Source: Lentzea aerocolonigenes
Lineage (GTDB): Bacteria; Actinomycetota; Actinomycetes; Mycobacteriales; Pseudonocardiaceae
Direction: 5' to 3'
Assembly: GCF_000955955.1 (NCBI RefSeq)
Contig: NZ_JYJG01000086.1
Span: forward strand, 1 to 64,000
Length of the DNA: 64,000 nt
Shown here: in pieces, positions 50,031-58,573 of the stretch
Layout: each line of letters begins with the position of its first letter
Position numbering within the stretch: the stretch's first letter is position 1
The notes under the pieces: generated by a model
The model's input: the letters and a program-made list of their open reading frames with translations, nothing else
Database searches by the model: none
Told to the model about the DNA's origin: nothing
Position numbers and translations under genes: made by a program

Positions 50031-50139
50031 CCGACTCCTGATCCAGTGCGCCGGAGTGATTCAGGCGTCGTGGCTATCGCTGGAGTCGGCTGGTCCGTAT
50101 CAGTGAATTCGGTTCTGTCATTCTTTTGGCCCAAAAAAC

Positions 50140-50166
50140 CGGGCCGGGGCAGAGCGCCCCGACCCG
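50140..50166 (-). terminator. Terminator of the secreted protein gene
   Basis: CGGGCCGGGGC pairs with GCCCCGACCCG with one mismatch around AGAGC. On the minus strand it is followed by GTTTTTT. It lies just after the stop of the gene at 50174. Confidence 0.8.
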
Positions 50167-50173
50167 TTTCACG

Positions 50174-50569
50174 TCAGCAGGACGCGCCGCTTGCCCCGGT
50201 CAGCGCGTCCTCGTCCACCCACACGGTGGCGACGGCGCGGCTGCACTTGTCGTTCAGGACCCGGCTGAACGTCCAGACGTCCTTCTGGTTGACCTCGCCC
50301 CTGGTGGGCGGGGTGGTGATGCCGTCGGCCCGCAGCGAGATGTCCGCACGGAACGCACCACTGCTCGTGAGACGGACGTGGCCGTACTTGCCGCCGCAAC
50401 CCTGGAACTGCGTGATGGTGGCCATCGTCGAGGTGCCGCGCTTCACGATGGCGGTCGAGCCGATCTGCACGGCGCTCGGGCAGGTCGGCGGGGTCGGTTC
50501 TGCTGCCTGTGCGGTGCCCCCGAGGAGCAGGGCGACGCCGGTCGTGACGATTCCCAGTTTGATCAGCAC
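50174..50569 (-). CDS. Secreted protein with four cysteines
   Basis: 131 residues from GTG 50569. Signal peptide IKLGIVTTGVALLLGGTAQA cleaved near residue 22. Cysteines at 30, 58, 109 and 131 probably form two disulfides. The mature protein is beta-rich (MATITQFQGCGGKYGHVRLTSSGAF). Family not recognised. Monocistronic, with its own terminator. Confidence 0.68.
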   Translation of the reverse strand: MLIKLGIVTTGVALLLGGTAQAAEPTPPTCPSAVQIGSTAIVKRGTSTMATITQFQGCGGKYGHVRLTSSGAFRADISLRADGITTPPTRGEVNQKDVWTFSRVLNDKCSRAVATVWVDEDALTGASGASC

Positions 50570-50683
50570 GAAGCTGAACGTAGGTCGCGTTGGTTAGCCG
50601 ACGGTAAATCCGCGAACGCGTGGAGTAACGCCCGGTCCCACTGCTCCGATCAGACGAGTGGATCGGCGTTAGGGGGAATCGAG

Positions 50684-51406
50684 ATGCTCCCGAATGTGTA
50701 CCTCATGGCTGCCGCGGTTCTGGCCGGTGCCGCGGGCAGTGCCTACGTCGTGACGGTCGTGGACCGCCAGGAGCCGGCTGTGGCGAGTGTTGTGCGCGTC
50801 GTCGACGGCGAGACGGTCGAGGTGCGCGAGGGTGATCGGGTCACGGCTGTGCGGCTCGTGAACGTCGATGCGCCTGCTGCTGACGAGTGTTTGTACGACG
50901 AGTCCCGGAAACGGCTGAGCGAGTTGCTGCCGGAGGGGACGCAGGTCGCCATCGCCCGCGAAGGGCAGCTGGTCGGACTGTCCACACGGGACGGTCTGGT
51001 CAACGCGCGGCTCATCGCGGACGGGCTGGCGGTGCCGACGGTGAACGGGACGCGGTTCCTGGAGCAGGTGAAGGCGGCGGACAACGCTGCTGCCGAGGGC
51101 CACAAAGGGCTGCATTCGCCTGAGGTGCCGTGCACGTTGCCCGGGCAGGTCAAGGCGATCACCGAGGCGGCTGCTGCTGTTGAGGCGCAACCGCTCAAGG
51201 CCAGCAAGACCGAGCTGACGGTCGCGGCGGACACGGCCAAGACCGCGATCACGCTCGTGGACCAGCTGGGCAAACCTGGCGGGCTGACGTGGGACGCGGT
51301 GGCGCCGGTGGACCAGACGATGTTGCTGGCGAAGGTCACCAAGGCGGTGCCGACGTTGTACCGCAAGGAAGCCGAGCTGCGAAACGTCGTGAAGGGACTG
51401 AAGTAG
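50684..51406 (+). CDS. Membrane-anchored nuclease-like (SNase/thermonuclease fold) protein
   Basis: 240 residues from ATG 50684 with AGGGGGA upstream. N-terminal membrane helix or uncleaved signal (4-24). An SNase-like OB fold runs from about residue 35: VVRVVDGETVEVREG, AVRLVNVDAP, then LVNARLIADGLA. The usual APE segment reads APAADEC, so the catalytic glutamate is shifted or missing and activity is uncertain. The C-terminal ~100 residues are helical and specific to this protein. Confidence 0.7.
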   Translation: MLPNVYLMAAAVLAGAAGSAYVVTVVDRQEPAVASVVRVVDGETVEVREGDRVTAVRLVNVDAPAADECLYDESRKRLSELLPEGTQVAIAREGQLVGLSTRDGLVNARLIADGLAVPTVNGTRFLEQVKAADNAAAEGHKGLHSPEVPCTLPGQVKAITEAAAAVEAQPLKASKTELTVAADTAKTAITLVDQLGKPGGLTWDAVAPVDQTMLLAKVTKAVPTLYRKEAELRNVVKGLK

Positions 51407-51494
51407 GGGCCCGCCGTACCCCTGCACCGGCGGGCCGCCACGAACATCGCGGTTTGCGGTTATGGGACGGTAAACGTCCTGCTCCCGGAAGCCC

Positions 51495-51821
51495 CTAGAG
51501 CGGCAGCGGCAGGATCGTCCCCACGCGCTTGAGCTCGCGGTGGTGCACGGCGAGCAGCACGGTGTCCTCGGCGCGGCGGAAGTGCAGCACCCGGAAGCTC
51601 TTGTGCGGGCTGTCGTGGTCGGTGATCATCTCGACCCTGCCCTCGGCGGGGCTGAAGACGATCCGCTTGTCCCAGGTGATGCGGGACGGGCCGAAGTAGA
51701 GCTCACCCTCCTGCCAGCGGCCGTTGATGAAGACGTCGCCGTCACCCAGCGTGTGGTCGTCGCCCGTGGGGCCCAGAATCCCCGCGGCGATCCCCCCGAT
51801 GACCTCGAACAGAACAGACAC
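51495..51821 (-). CDS. Hypothetical protein (DUF2550-like)
   Basis: 108 residues from GTG 51821, with GGGGGAT upstream. A short hydrophobic N-terminus (VLFEVIGGIAAGILG) is followed by a beta-rich region (DVFINGRWQEGELYFGPSRITWDKRIVFSPAEGRVEMI). The pattern recalls DUF2550-type actinobacterial proteins, but the identification is weak. Confidence 0.6.
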   Translation of the reverse strand: MSVLFEVIGGIAAGILGPTGDDHTLGDGDVFINGRWQEGELYFGPSRITWDKRIVFSPAEGRVEMITDHDSPHKSFRVLHFRRAEDTVLLAVHHRELKRVGTILPLPL

Positions 51822-51887
51822 AACGATCCCCCTTCGTCTCCACGAGAACGAGCTGGGCGCCCAGCTGGTTCCCGCAGGTAGGAAGGT

Positions 51888-52808
51888 TTAGCCGAACGGC
51901 TGGCCGGCGGCGCGCAGCCAGGCGCGCTCACGGGAGTGGTCCGGCATGGCGGGCCATCCGTTGATCTTCGCGATCAGCACCCAGTACCGCTCGGCACGCG
52001 GGTCCGCGAAGTCGGAGAACGTGCGCAGCCGCTCGATGACGCGTTCGTCGTTCGGCACACCCAGCGCCTCCGCCCAGTTGGCGTTCACGCGATCGACGAC
52101 CTCGCGAGCAGCGTCGGACTCCGGCGCGATGCCGGCTTCCAGCGCCGCGCGGGCCTGGTCGATCGCGAAGTTGAACGCCGCCATCTGGTTGTCCGCCGGC
52201 GGGCTCATGTCGACGCCATCACGACGCCGTTCCTCGTGCTGCTGGGACATCCGCTTCACCGACGCGCGGAAGTCCGGGTCCTGCACCAGCTTCGCGAGCT
52301 CGACCCACGCCTCCAACTGCTCGGTCGACGGGTCGTCCGGCAGTTCGATCCGCACCGAGCGCATGTGCTGCTCGAACTGCGGATCCAGCTCGTACGGCCC
52401 GAACACCTCCTCGAAGAAGTCGTCGAGGATGCGCTGGCGCTCCTCGTCCGACATCCGCGCCAACTCGTTCATCAGTTCCATCTCCCCTCCCTTGGCGACC
52501 GCGCGCAGGACGGCACGGCGGATCCGCAACGTCCTCATCTGCGCGTCGATCGCGTCTGCATGGGCCCGCGCCACGTCGGTCACCGTCACCTCGCGGGCGA
52601 GAATCCGCCCGGCGGTCGGCAGGTCGACACCCAGATCCCGCAGTGTGCGGACGAGCTTGAGCTTGGCGACCGCCTCACCGTCGTACGTCCGGTAGCCGCC
52701 GACCGTTCTGGATGTGGGCGGGATGAGGCCCTGGTCGGAGTAGAACCGGATCGTTCGGACGGTGAGGCCGGTCATCCTGGCCAGCTCGCCGATCTGGTAG
52801 CGCGTCAC
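51888..52808 (-). CDS. MerR-family transcriptional regulator
   Basis: 306 residues from GTG 52808 (MTRYQIGELARMTGLTVRTIRFYSDQGLIPPTSRTVGGYRTYDGEAVAKL). The N-terminal winged-HTH (1-70) is classical MerR. The dimerisation helix is short and the large C-terminal part (100-306) is helical with no metal-binding cysteines, suggesting an organic-ligand or drug effector. No promoter target was identified. It is downstream of the carboxylesterase gene on the same strand (44-bp gap). Confidence 0.85.
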   Translation of the reverse strand: MTRYQIGELARMTGLTVRTIRFYSDQGLIPPTSRTVGGYRTYDGEAVAKLKLVRTLRDLGVDLPTAGRILAREVTVTDVARAHADAIDAQMRTLRIRRAVLRAVAKGGEMELMNELARMSDEERQRILDDFFEEVFGPYELDPQFEQHMRSVRIELPDDPSTEQLEAWVELAKLVQDPDFRASVKRMSQQHEERRRDGVDMSPPADNQMAAFNFAIDQARAALEAGIAPESDAAREVVDRVNANWAEALGVPNDERVIERLRTFSDFADPRAERYWVLIAKINGWPAMPDHSRERAWLRAAGQPFG

Positions 52809-52852
52809 GGGGACAACTCTGAACCCTCCAGTGACTGGAGAGTCAAACCCGA

Positions 52853-54358
52853 TTAACCGATCGAGTTCCAGAACGAGCAGTTGTGCCTGGTCAGGCCGTT
52901 GATCTGGCCGACACGGTCGAGCGAGTACTCCTGCACGTTGCCGCTTGCGTACCGCGCCCAGCCCGCCTTGCCGGTGCGCGCGAACGTCGTCCAGTCGCGG
53001 ATCATCGTCGACGCCAGCTGCTGCTGCGCCGGGTTGAGGTCGAACATCGGGATGTCGAAGAAGTAGGCGAGCTCGAACGAGTGCGGGGCGCCGGCCGGGA
53101 AGCTCTCGGAGAAGAGGCCGCTGAACCACCCCATCGGCGCGGTGCGGTCGGCGAACTCGTAGCCGTACGTCGGCGTGTACCGGGAGAGCAGGCGGTCATC
53201 CGCATGCTGGTTGCACGCCCACACGCCGTCAGTCAGCACAGCGCCGTACGCCAGCCTCGCGTTCCCGTACGCGCTCACCGGGTACTCGGCAGCGATCTTG
53301 GCGGCCTTCTCCTCACCGAACCCCTGCACCAGCAAACCGTTGTAGTCGAACGGTTCCGGCACGGTCGCGGAGGTCAGCCTGCCCTCGTCACGGGTGTTGC
53401 CCCAGATCACCGGGACGCGGTTGAACCGGCCGGACTTCAGCGCGTCGACCGGGTTCACCGGCAGCACGCTGTTACCGGTCACCACCGGGGTCGCGCCGCG
53501 GTCGATGGCCGTGAAAGCCTTGGGAGGCAACGAACGCAGGCACGCGACGTCGTCGCAACCGAGCCGAGCCGAGATGGCCACCGCGTCGGCAGCAGCCGCA
53601 TCCTTGGTGATCCACGGGGCACCGGCCGGCTTGTCGTGGATCACGCCGTTGGCGCCCCATGTGATGGAACAGCCTCCGCTCTGCGCGATGGCCTTCTGGA
53701 ACAGCCCACGCGACCGTGGCGACGTCACGTGCGCACACACGTCGAACGCGCCGCCGGACTCCCCGAAAACCGTGACGTTGCGCGGATCTCCGCCGAACGC
53801 TTGAGCGTTGCGCTGCACCCACTTCAGCGCCGCCTGCTGGTCCTCGATGCCGTACGCGCCCGAGTCCGGCAGGTCCGGGTGCCCGAAGAAGCCGAAGAAA
53901 CCCAGCCGGAAGTTGATGGTCACGACCACCACGTCGCCCTGCACGGCCAAGCGGTTCGTGCCGAACCCCGCTCCGGACAGATAGCTGTTGCCGCCGCCGT
54001 GGAGGTAGACCATGACCGGCCTGCGCCCGTGCCGCGACGGCGTCGTGACGTTGAGGTACAGGCAGTCCTCGGTTTCGCTCTCCTGGTTGGCGCCGTTCGA
54101 CTGGGCGCAGGCCGCGCCGGGTTTGGTGGCGTCGCGGGGCGTCGTCCACGGCGTGACCGGTTGCGGCGAACGCCACCGCAACTCGCCCACGGGCGGCGCC
54201 GCGTACGGAATGCCCTGGTAGAGCTGGTGATCCGCGAGGACGGTGCCGCGCACCGGACCGGCATCGGTCCGTACCAGGCCTGCTTCGGACGCCTGCGCCA
54301 CACCCACCGGACTCGCGAGCAGAGCTGCGGCGATCAACAGAGACAGTCGCTTGTTCAT
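52853..54358 (-). CDS. Secreted carboxylesterase (type B)
   Basis: 501 residues from ATG 54358. The signal peptide (LSLLIAAALLASPVGVAQA) is cleaved near residue 23. Alpha/beta-hydrolase of the cholinesterase/para-nitrobenzyl esterase type: YLHGGGNSYLSG oxyanion hole, nucleophile Ser in VTVFGESGGAFDVCA, and a catalytic His near the PHSFELAYFFD motif. Six or more cysteines support an extracellular location. Hydrolyses ester bonds outside the cell. Confidence 0.9.
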   Translation of the reverse strand: MNKRLSLLIAAALLASPVGVAQASEAGLVRTDAGPVRGTVLADHQLYQGIPYAAPPVGELRWRSPQPVTPWTTPRDATKPGAACAQSNGANQESETEDCLYLNVTTPSRHGRRPVMVYLHGGGNSYLSGAGFGTNRLAVQGDVVVVTINFRLGFFGFFGHPDLPDSGAYGIEDQQAALKWVQRNAQAFGGDPRNVTVFGESGGAFDVCAHVTSPRSRGLFQKAIAQSGGCSITWGANGVIHDKPAGAPWITKDAAAADAVAISARLGCDDVACLRSLPPKAFTAIDRGATPVVTGNSVLPVNPVDALKSGRFNRVPVIWGNTRDEGRLTSATVPEPFDYNGLLVQGFGEEKAAKIAAEYPVSAYGNARLAYGAVLTDGVWACNQHADDRLLSRYTPTYGYEFADRTAPMGWFSGLFSESFPAGAPHSFELAYFFDIPMFDLNPAQQQLASTMIRDWTTFARTGKAGWARYASGNVQEYSLDRVGQINGLTRHNCSFWNSIG

Positions 54359-54547
54359 GTAAAGGCGTCGAACGAGAGGGCCGCGAAAAGACATCCGCCG
54401 GCCCTCACATACCGGGCTTGAGATCTTCCGCGCTCTGCGAGACCGGCTTGGAACGCATCGCGAAGCAAGCTCGCCGACAGCACCATCGACTGCGCTCGTT
54501 CACGGCCGGCTTCGAGGCCGTGCGGTTCAGGAACAACACCACGAAAA

Positions 54548-54578
54548 GCGGTGGGGAGCCCGAAGGACTCCCCACCGC
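54548..54578 (-). terminator. Rho-independent terminator of the bkd operon
   Basis: An 11-bp stem GCGGTGGGGAG / CTCCCCACCGC with a 9-base loop, followed by TTTT on the minus strand, 16 bp past bkdC. The remaining 54359-54547 shows no gene. Confidence 0.88.
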
Positions 54579-54593
54579 CATGTCGAGCGAACC

Positions 54594-55982
54594 TCAGTAG
54601 GTCATCGCGATGCCCGGCTCGGCCAGCAGCGCGCCGACGTCGGCCAGGAACTGCGAACCCTGCTGGCCGTCGACCACGCGGTGGTCGAACGACAGGGCGA
54701 GCTGGCAGATCTTGCGGATCTTGATCTCGCCGTCGACCACCCACGGCATGTCGCGGATCGCGCCGAGCGCGAGGATCGCGGACTCACCGGGGTTGAGGAT
54801 CGGCGTGCCGGTGTCGACGCCGAAGACGCCGACGTTGGTGATCGTGATCGTGCCGTTCATCATGTCGGCCGGGGAGGTCTTGCCGTCCCTGGCGACCGTG
54901 GCGAGCTCGTCCAGCGCGACCGCGAGTTCCTTCAGGGACATGCGGTCGGCGTCGCGGACCTTCGGCACCACCAGGCCGCGCGGCGTGGCGGCCGCGATGC
55001 CCAGGTGGACGTAGTCCTTGTAGACGATCTCGTTCGCCGCGGCGTCCCACGTCGCGTTGACGTCGGGCGTGCGACGGGCCGCGAGGATCACGGCCTTGGC
55101 GCAGAACGCGAGCGGGGTCAGCTTCACGCCGTGGAACTCGCGAGCGTTCTTGAGCTTCGCGCGCAGTTCCATCATCGGCGTGACGTCGACCGTCAGGAAC
55201 TCGGTGACGTGCGGTGCGGTGAACGCGCTGTCCACCATCGCCTGCGCGGTCGCCTTGCGGACGCCCTTGATCGGCACCCGGCGTTCACGCGAGCCGTTGT
55301 CCACAAAGGACTGCACAGGGGCGGCAGCCGGTGCGGAGCCGGCGCTTTCGACGTCCTCGCGGGTGATCACGCCGTCGGGGCCGGAGCCCGTCAGCGCGTA
55401 CAGGTCGACACCGAGGTCCTTGGCCAGCTTGCGAACCGGCGGCTTGGCCAGCGGCACGTAGCCACCGGGAGCCTGGACCGGAGCCGGAGCCGGAGCCGCG
55501 ACAGGCGCAGGAGCCGGCGGAGCCACCACTGCGGCAGGCGTGATCGCGGCAACGGCGGCCTTGGCAACGGCCGGCGCGTCCTTGCGGGCACGGCGCTTGG
55601 CCGCACCGGACTTCGGGCCGTAGCCGACCAGAGTGGCGATGCGCCCGCCCGGCATCTCCTCGCCGATCTTGCCGGACGAGGTGCCGTTCGCTTCCGCCGC
55701 AACCGGAGCCGGAGCAACAGGTGCGGCCGCGCCACCGGGGTCGGTGTCGATCGTGATGATCGGGACGCCGACCTCGACGGTCTGGCCGGGCTCCGCGAGC
55801 AGCTCGGTCACGACGCCGGCCCAGGGGCACGGCAGCTCGACGGCCGCCTTGGCCGTCTCGATCTCGACGATGATCTGGTTGACCGTGACGGTGTCACCGG
55901 GCTTGACGTGCCAGGTGAGGATCTCGGCCTCGGTCAGCCCCTCAGCCGTGTCAGGCAGGGGGAATTGCTTGTACTGCGGCAT
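54594..55982 (-). CDS. bkdC: Branched-chain alpha-keto acid dehydrogenase E2 (dihydrolipoyl acyltransferase)
   Basis: 462 residues from ATG 55982; a longer frame through the upstream gene was rejected. Lipoyl domain 1-80 with Lys45 in EIETAKAAVEL. Pro/Ala-rich linker. E1/E3-binding domain around 175-212 (KPPVRKLAKDLGVDLYALTGSGPDGVITREDV). C-terminal catalytic domain with SFDHRVVDGQQG. Transfers the acyl group from E1 to CoA. Last gene of bkdABC, 14 bp after bkdB. Matches Rv2495c in layout. Confidence 0.92.
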   Translation of the reverse strand: MPQYKQFPLPDTAEGLTEAEILTWHVKPGDTVTVNQIIVEIETAKAAVELPCPWAGVVTELLAEPGQTVEVGVPIITIDTDPGGAAAPVAPAPVAAEANGTSSGKIGEEMPGGRIATLVGYGPKSGAAKRRARKDAPAVAKAAVAAITPAAVVAPPAPAPVAAPAPAPVQAPGGYVPLAKPPVRKLAKDLGVDLYALTGSGPDGVITREDVESAGSAPAAAPVQSFVDNGSRERRVPIKGVRKATAQAMVDSAFTAPHVTEFLTVDVTPMMELRAKLKNAREFHGVKLTPLAFCAKAVILAARRTPDVNATWDAAANEIVYKDYVHLGIAAATPRGLVVPKVRDADRMSLKELAVALDELATVARDGKTSPADMMNGTITITNVGVFGVDTGTPILNPGESAILALGAIRDMPWVVDGEIKIRKICQLALSFDHRVVDGQQGSQFLADVGALLAEPGIAMTY

Positions 55983-55996
55983 TTCCGTTGTTCCCC

Positions 55997-57022
55997 TTAC
56001 CAGGCGAGAGAGCGGTCGACGGCGTGCAGCACCCGGTCGAGGTCGGGGAGGAACTCCTCCTCGAGCTTCGACGGCGGGTACGGGGTGTCGAAACCGGTCA
56101 CCCGCAGCACCGGTGCCTGCAAGGAGTAGAAGCACTCCTGCTGGACCTTGGCTGCAATCTCGCTGGCGATCGACGACTCGGACGGAGCCTCGGACACCAC
56201 GACCAGCCGGCCGGTGCGGCGCACCGACTCGAACACGGGCGCGAGGTCCAGCGGCGACAGCGTGCGCAGGTCGATGACCTCCAGCGAGGTCCCGTCCTCC
56301 GCGGCCGCGTTGGCAGCGTCGAGAGAAGTGCGCACCATCGGGCCGTACGCCACCAACGTGGCGTCCGTGCCGGTTCGCAGCACACGCGACTCGAACAGCT
56401 TGCCGGGCTGGGCCGTGGTGTCGACCTCGCCCTTCTCGTAGTAGCGGCGCTTGGGCTCGAAGAACAGCACCGGGTCGTCGCAGTCGATGGCCTGCTGGAT
56501 CATCCAGTAGGCGTCGGCCGGGTTCGAGCACGAGACGACCTTGAGGCCGGCGGTGTGCGCGAAGTACGACTCCGGCGACTCCGAGTGGTGCTCGACGGCG
56601 CCGATGCCACCGCCGAACGGAACGCGGATCACGATGGGCATCTTGATCTTGCCCTGCGTGCGGTAGTGCAGCTTCGCGACCTGCGACACGATCTGGTCGA
56701 AGCCGGGGAAGATGAAGCCGTCGAACTGGATCTCGCACACCGGGCGGTAGCCGCGGATCGCGAGGCCGACGGCGGTGCCGATGATGCCGGACTCCGCGAG
56801 CGGCGTGTCGAGCACGCGCTGCTCACCGAAGTCCTTCTGCAGGCCGTCGGTGATGCGGAAGACGCCACCGAGCTTGCCGATGTCCTCGCCCATCATGATG
56901 ACCTTGGGGTTGGCCTCCATGGCCGCCCGCAGGCCCATGTTGAGCGCCTTCGAGATCGTGAGCGTCTGCACCGGGGTCGCCGGGGCAGCTGCGGTCGAAC
57001 GATCCATCGTCGGAGCAGCCAT
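55997..57022 (-). CDS. bkdB: Branched-chain alpha-keto acid dehydrogenase E1 beta
   Basis: 341 residues from ATG 57022, with GGAGG upstream. The start overlaps the bkdA stop (TGATG), so translation is coupled. Transketolase Pyr domain with MMGEDIGKLGGVFRITDGL and DTPLAESGIIGTAVGLAIRGYRPVCEIQF, then a C-terminal domain that helps shape the active site. Forms an alpha2beta2 E1 with BkdA. Confidence 0.93.
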   Translation of the reverse strand: MAAPTMDRSTAAAPATPVQTLTISKALNMGLRAAMEANPKVIMMGEDIGKLGGVFRITDGLQKDFGEQRVLDTPLAESGIIGTAVGLAIRGYRPVCEIQFDGFIFPGFDQIVSQVAKLHYRTQGKIKMPIVIRVPFGGGIGAVEHHSESPESYFAHTAGLKVVSCSNPADAYWMIQQAIDCDDPVLFFEPKRRYYEKGEVDTTAQPGKLFESRVLRTGTDATLVAYGPMVRTSLDAANAAAEDGTSLEVIDLRTLSPLDLAPVFESVRRTGRLVVVSEAPSESSIASEIAAKVQQECFYSLQAPVLRVTGFDTPYPPSKLEEEFLPDLDRVLHAVDRSLAW

Positions 57023-58218
57023 CAGTGCTCACCTCCAGCAAAACCCGAGACGTAGCCGAGGAACTCATCGCGCTGTGCCTCGAGGTTGGGGTTCCCCTCG
57101 GCGTACACGTTGCTGAAGATCCGTTCCGCGGGCGGGTCTGGCATGTTCGTGCAGAACTCCCGCAGCTCCTCGCCCAGCTTGTCGGCGTCCGCCTCGACGC
57201 TCTCGAAGAACTCGTGGTCGGCCCACTGCTGGCGGACCAGGTAGACCTTGACCCGCTCGATCGGGTCCTTGAGCTTCCACATCTCCAGCTCGTCCGACAG
57301 CCGGTAGCGCGTCGGGTCGTCGGAGGTGGTGTGCGCGTCCATCCGGTACGTGAACGCCTCGATCAGGATCGGGCCGTTGCCGTGACGGCACTCGTCCAGC
57401 GCCCACTTCGTCACGGCCAGCGTCGCGAGGACGTCGTTGCCGTCGACCCGGATGCCGGGGAAGCCGTAGCCGCGGGCGCGCTGGTACAGCGGCAGGCGCG
57501 ACTGGCGCTCGGTGGGCTCGGAGATCGCCCACTGGTTGTTCTGGCAGAAGAAGACCAGCGGCGCGTCGTAGACCGCGGCCCACACGAAGCCCTCGTGCAC
57601 GTCACCCTGGCTGGTCGCGCCGTCGCCGAAGAAGCACATGGTGGCTTCTCCCTCGTCGTCGCCGACCTTGCCGTCGAACTTCTGGCCCATCGCGTACCCG
57701 GCCGCGTTGAGGACCTGGTTGCCGATGACGATCGTGTACGGGTGGAAGCGCTTCTCGACCGGATCCCACGTGCCCTGGTCGGTGCCGCGGAAGATGCCGA
57801 GCAGCTCCGTCGGGTTGATCCCGCGGGTCCACGCGATGCCGTGCTCGCGGTAGCTCGGGAACGCCATGTCGGTCTCACGCATCGCGCGGCCGGCACCGAT
57901 CTGCGCGGCCTCCTGGCCGAGCAGCGGCACCCAGATGCCGAGCTGGCCCTTGCGCTGCAACGCGTTGGCCTCGCGGTCGACCCGGCGGATCAGGACCATG
58001 TCGCGGTACAGGCCACGCAGCTCCTCCGCCGTGATGTCGATGTCGAAGTCCGGGTGCGTGACTCGCTCACCCTCGGGGGTGAGGAGCTGCACCAGGTCGG
58101 CGCCACCCTCGTCTGTTGCTCGCAAGCCTGCGATCACCTGTTCCGCTGTCGGTTTTGCGGCAGTGGCGGCCGGCGCTGCGTCCGGCTCAGGGTGCGTCCA
58201 TTGCTCAGGGGACGACAT
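57022..58218 (-). CDS. bkdA: Branched-chain alpha-keto acid dehydrogenase E1 alpha
   Basis: 398 residues from ATG 58218 with AGGAGAAGG upstream. ThDP motif GDG (198-200) ... NN (227-228), with EGFVWAAVYDAPLVFFCQNNQW between. Ala/Pro-rich N-terminal extension of about 60 residues. Decarboxylates 2-oxo acids of Val, Leu and Ile to acyl-ThDP; a pyruvate specificity cannot be fully excluded. Its product acyl-CoAs are beta-oxidation or branched-chain fatty acid starters. The operon lacks its own E3 (lipoamide dehydrogenase). Confidence 0.93.
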   Translation of the reverse strand: MSSPEQWTHPEPDAAPAATAAKPTAEQVIAGLRATDEGGADLVQLLTPEGERVTHPDFDIDITAEELRGLYRDMVLIRRVDREANALQRKGQLGIWVPLLGQEAAQIGAGRAMRETDMAFPSYREHGIAWTRGINPTELLGIFRGTDQGTWDPVEKRFHPYTIVIGNQVLNAAGYAMGQKFDGKVGDDEGEATMCFFGDGATSQGDVHEGFVWAAVYDAPLVFFCQNNQWAISEPTERQSRLPLYQRARGYGFPGIRVDGNDVLATLAVTKWALDECRHGNGPILIEAFTYRMDAHTTSDDPTRYRLSDELEMWKLKDPIERVKVYLVRQQWADHEFFESVEADADKLGEELREFCTNMPDPPAERIFSNVYAEGNPNLEAQRDEFLGYVSGFAGGEH

Positions 58219-58573
58219 GCGCCTTCTCCTCTGTCTTCTCCGACCGCCTGATCGCTCGTGACGATCTCGTGCGGCGACGTCGGCGGTCGCCGCCAACCCT
58301 GTGGGGCCGGAGGCAGCCGTCGACGGTGACGGTGGCTTACGACCACATCCTGACACGGCCTCACCCGAGTTGGTGAGACCCGTCCCACTTCGTAACACAC
58401 GGGTCAACGTTCTGATCAGGGACAACAGTTGGATGGTCGACCTTTTGCCCTCCGACTAGGCCGTCCGATTACCGGACGTCGTTGTCCCGGTTACCGATCG
58501 TTAACTTCTGCCGACGCCTCCACGGACAAGGTTGTCGACGCGAGCAGAGGCGGAGTCGTGACAGGATCGAGAG
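58219..58573. other. 355-bp divergent intergenic region between bkdA and the M20 peptidase gene
   Basis: No gene seen. It contains the palindrome CTCACC-N6-GGTGAG at 58360-58377 and an AT-richer segment at 58400-58510. It probably holds the promoters of both flanking genes. The palindrome might be a site for an Lrp/BkdR-type regulator, but that is a guess. Confidence 0.5.

Noticed and set aside
55983-56738. N-terminal extension of bkdC to 56738
   Set aside because: The extension lies out of frame inside bkdB. The lipoyl domain begins at MPQYKQ (55982).
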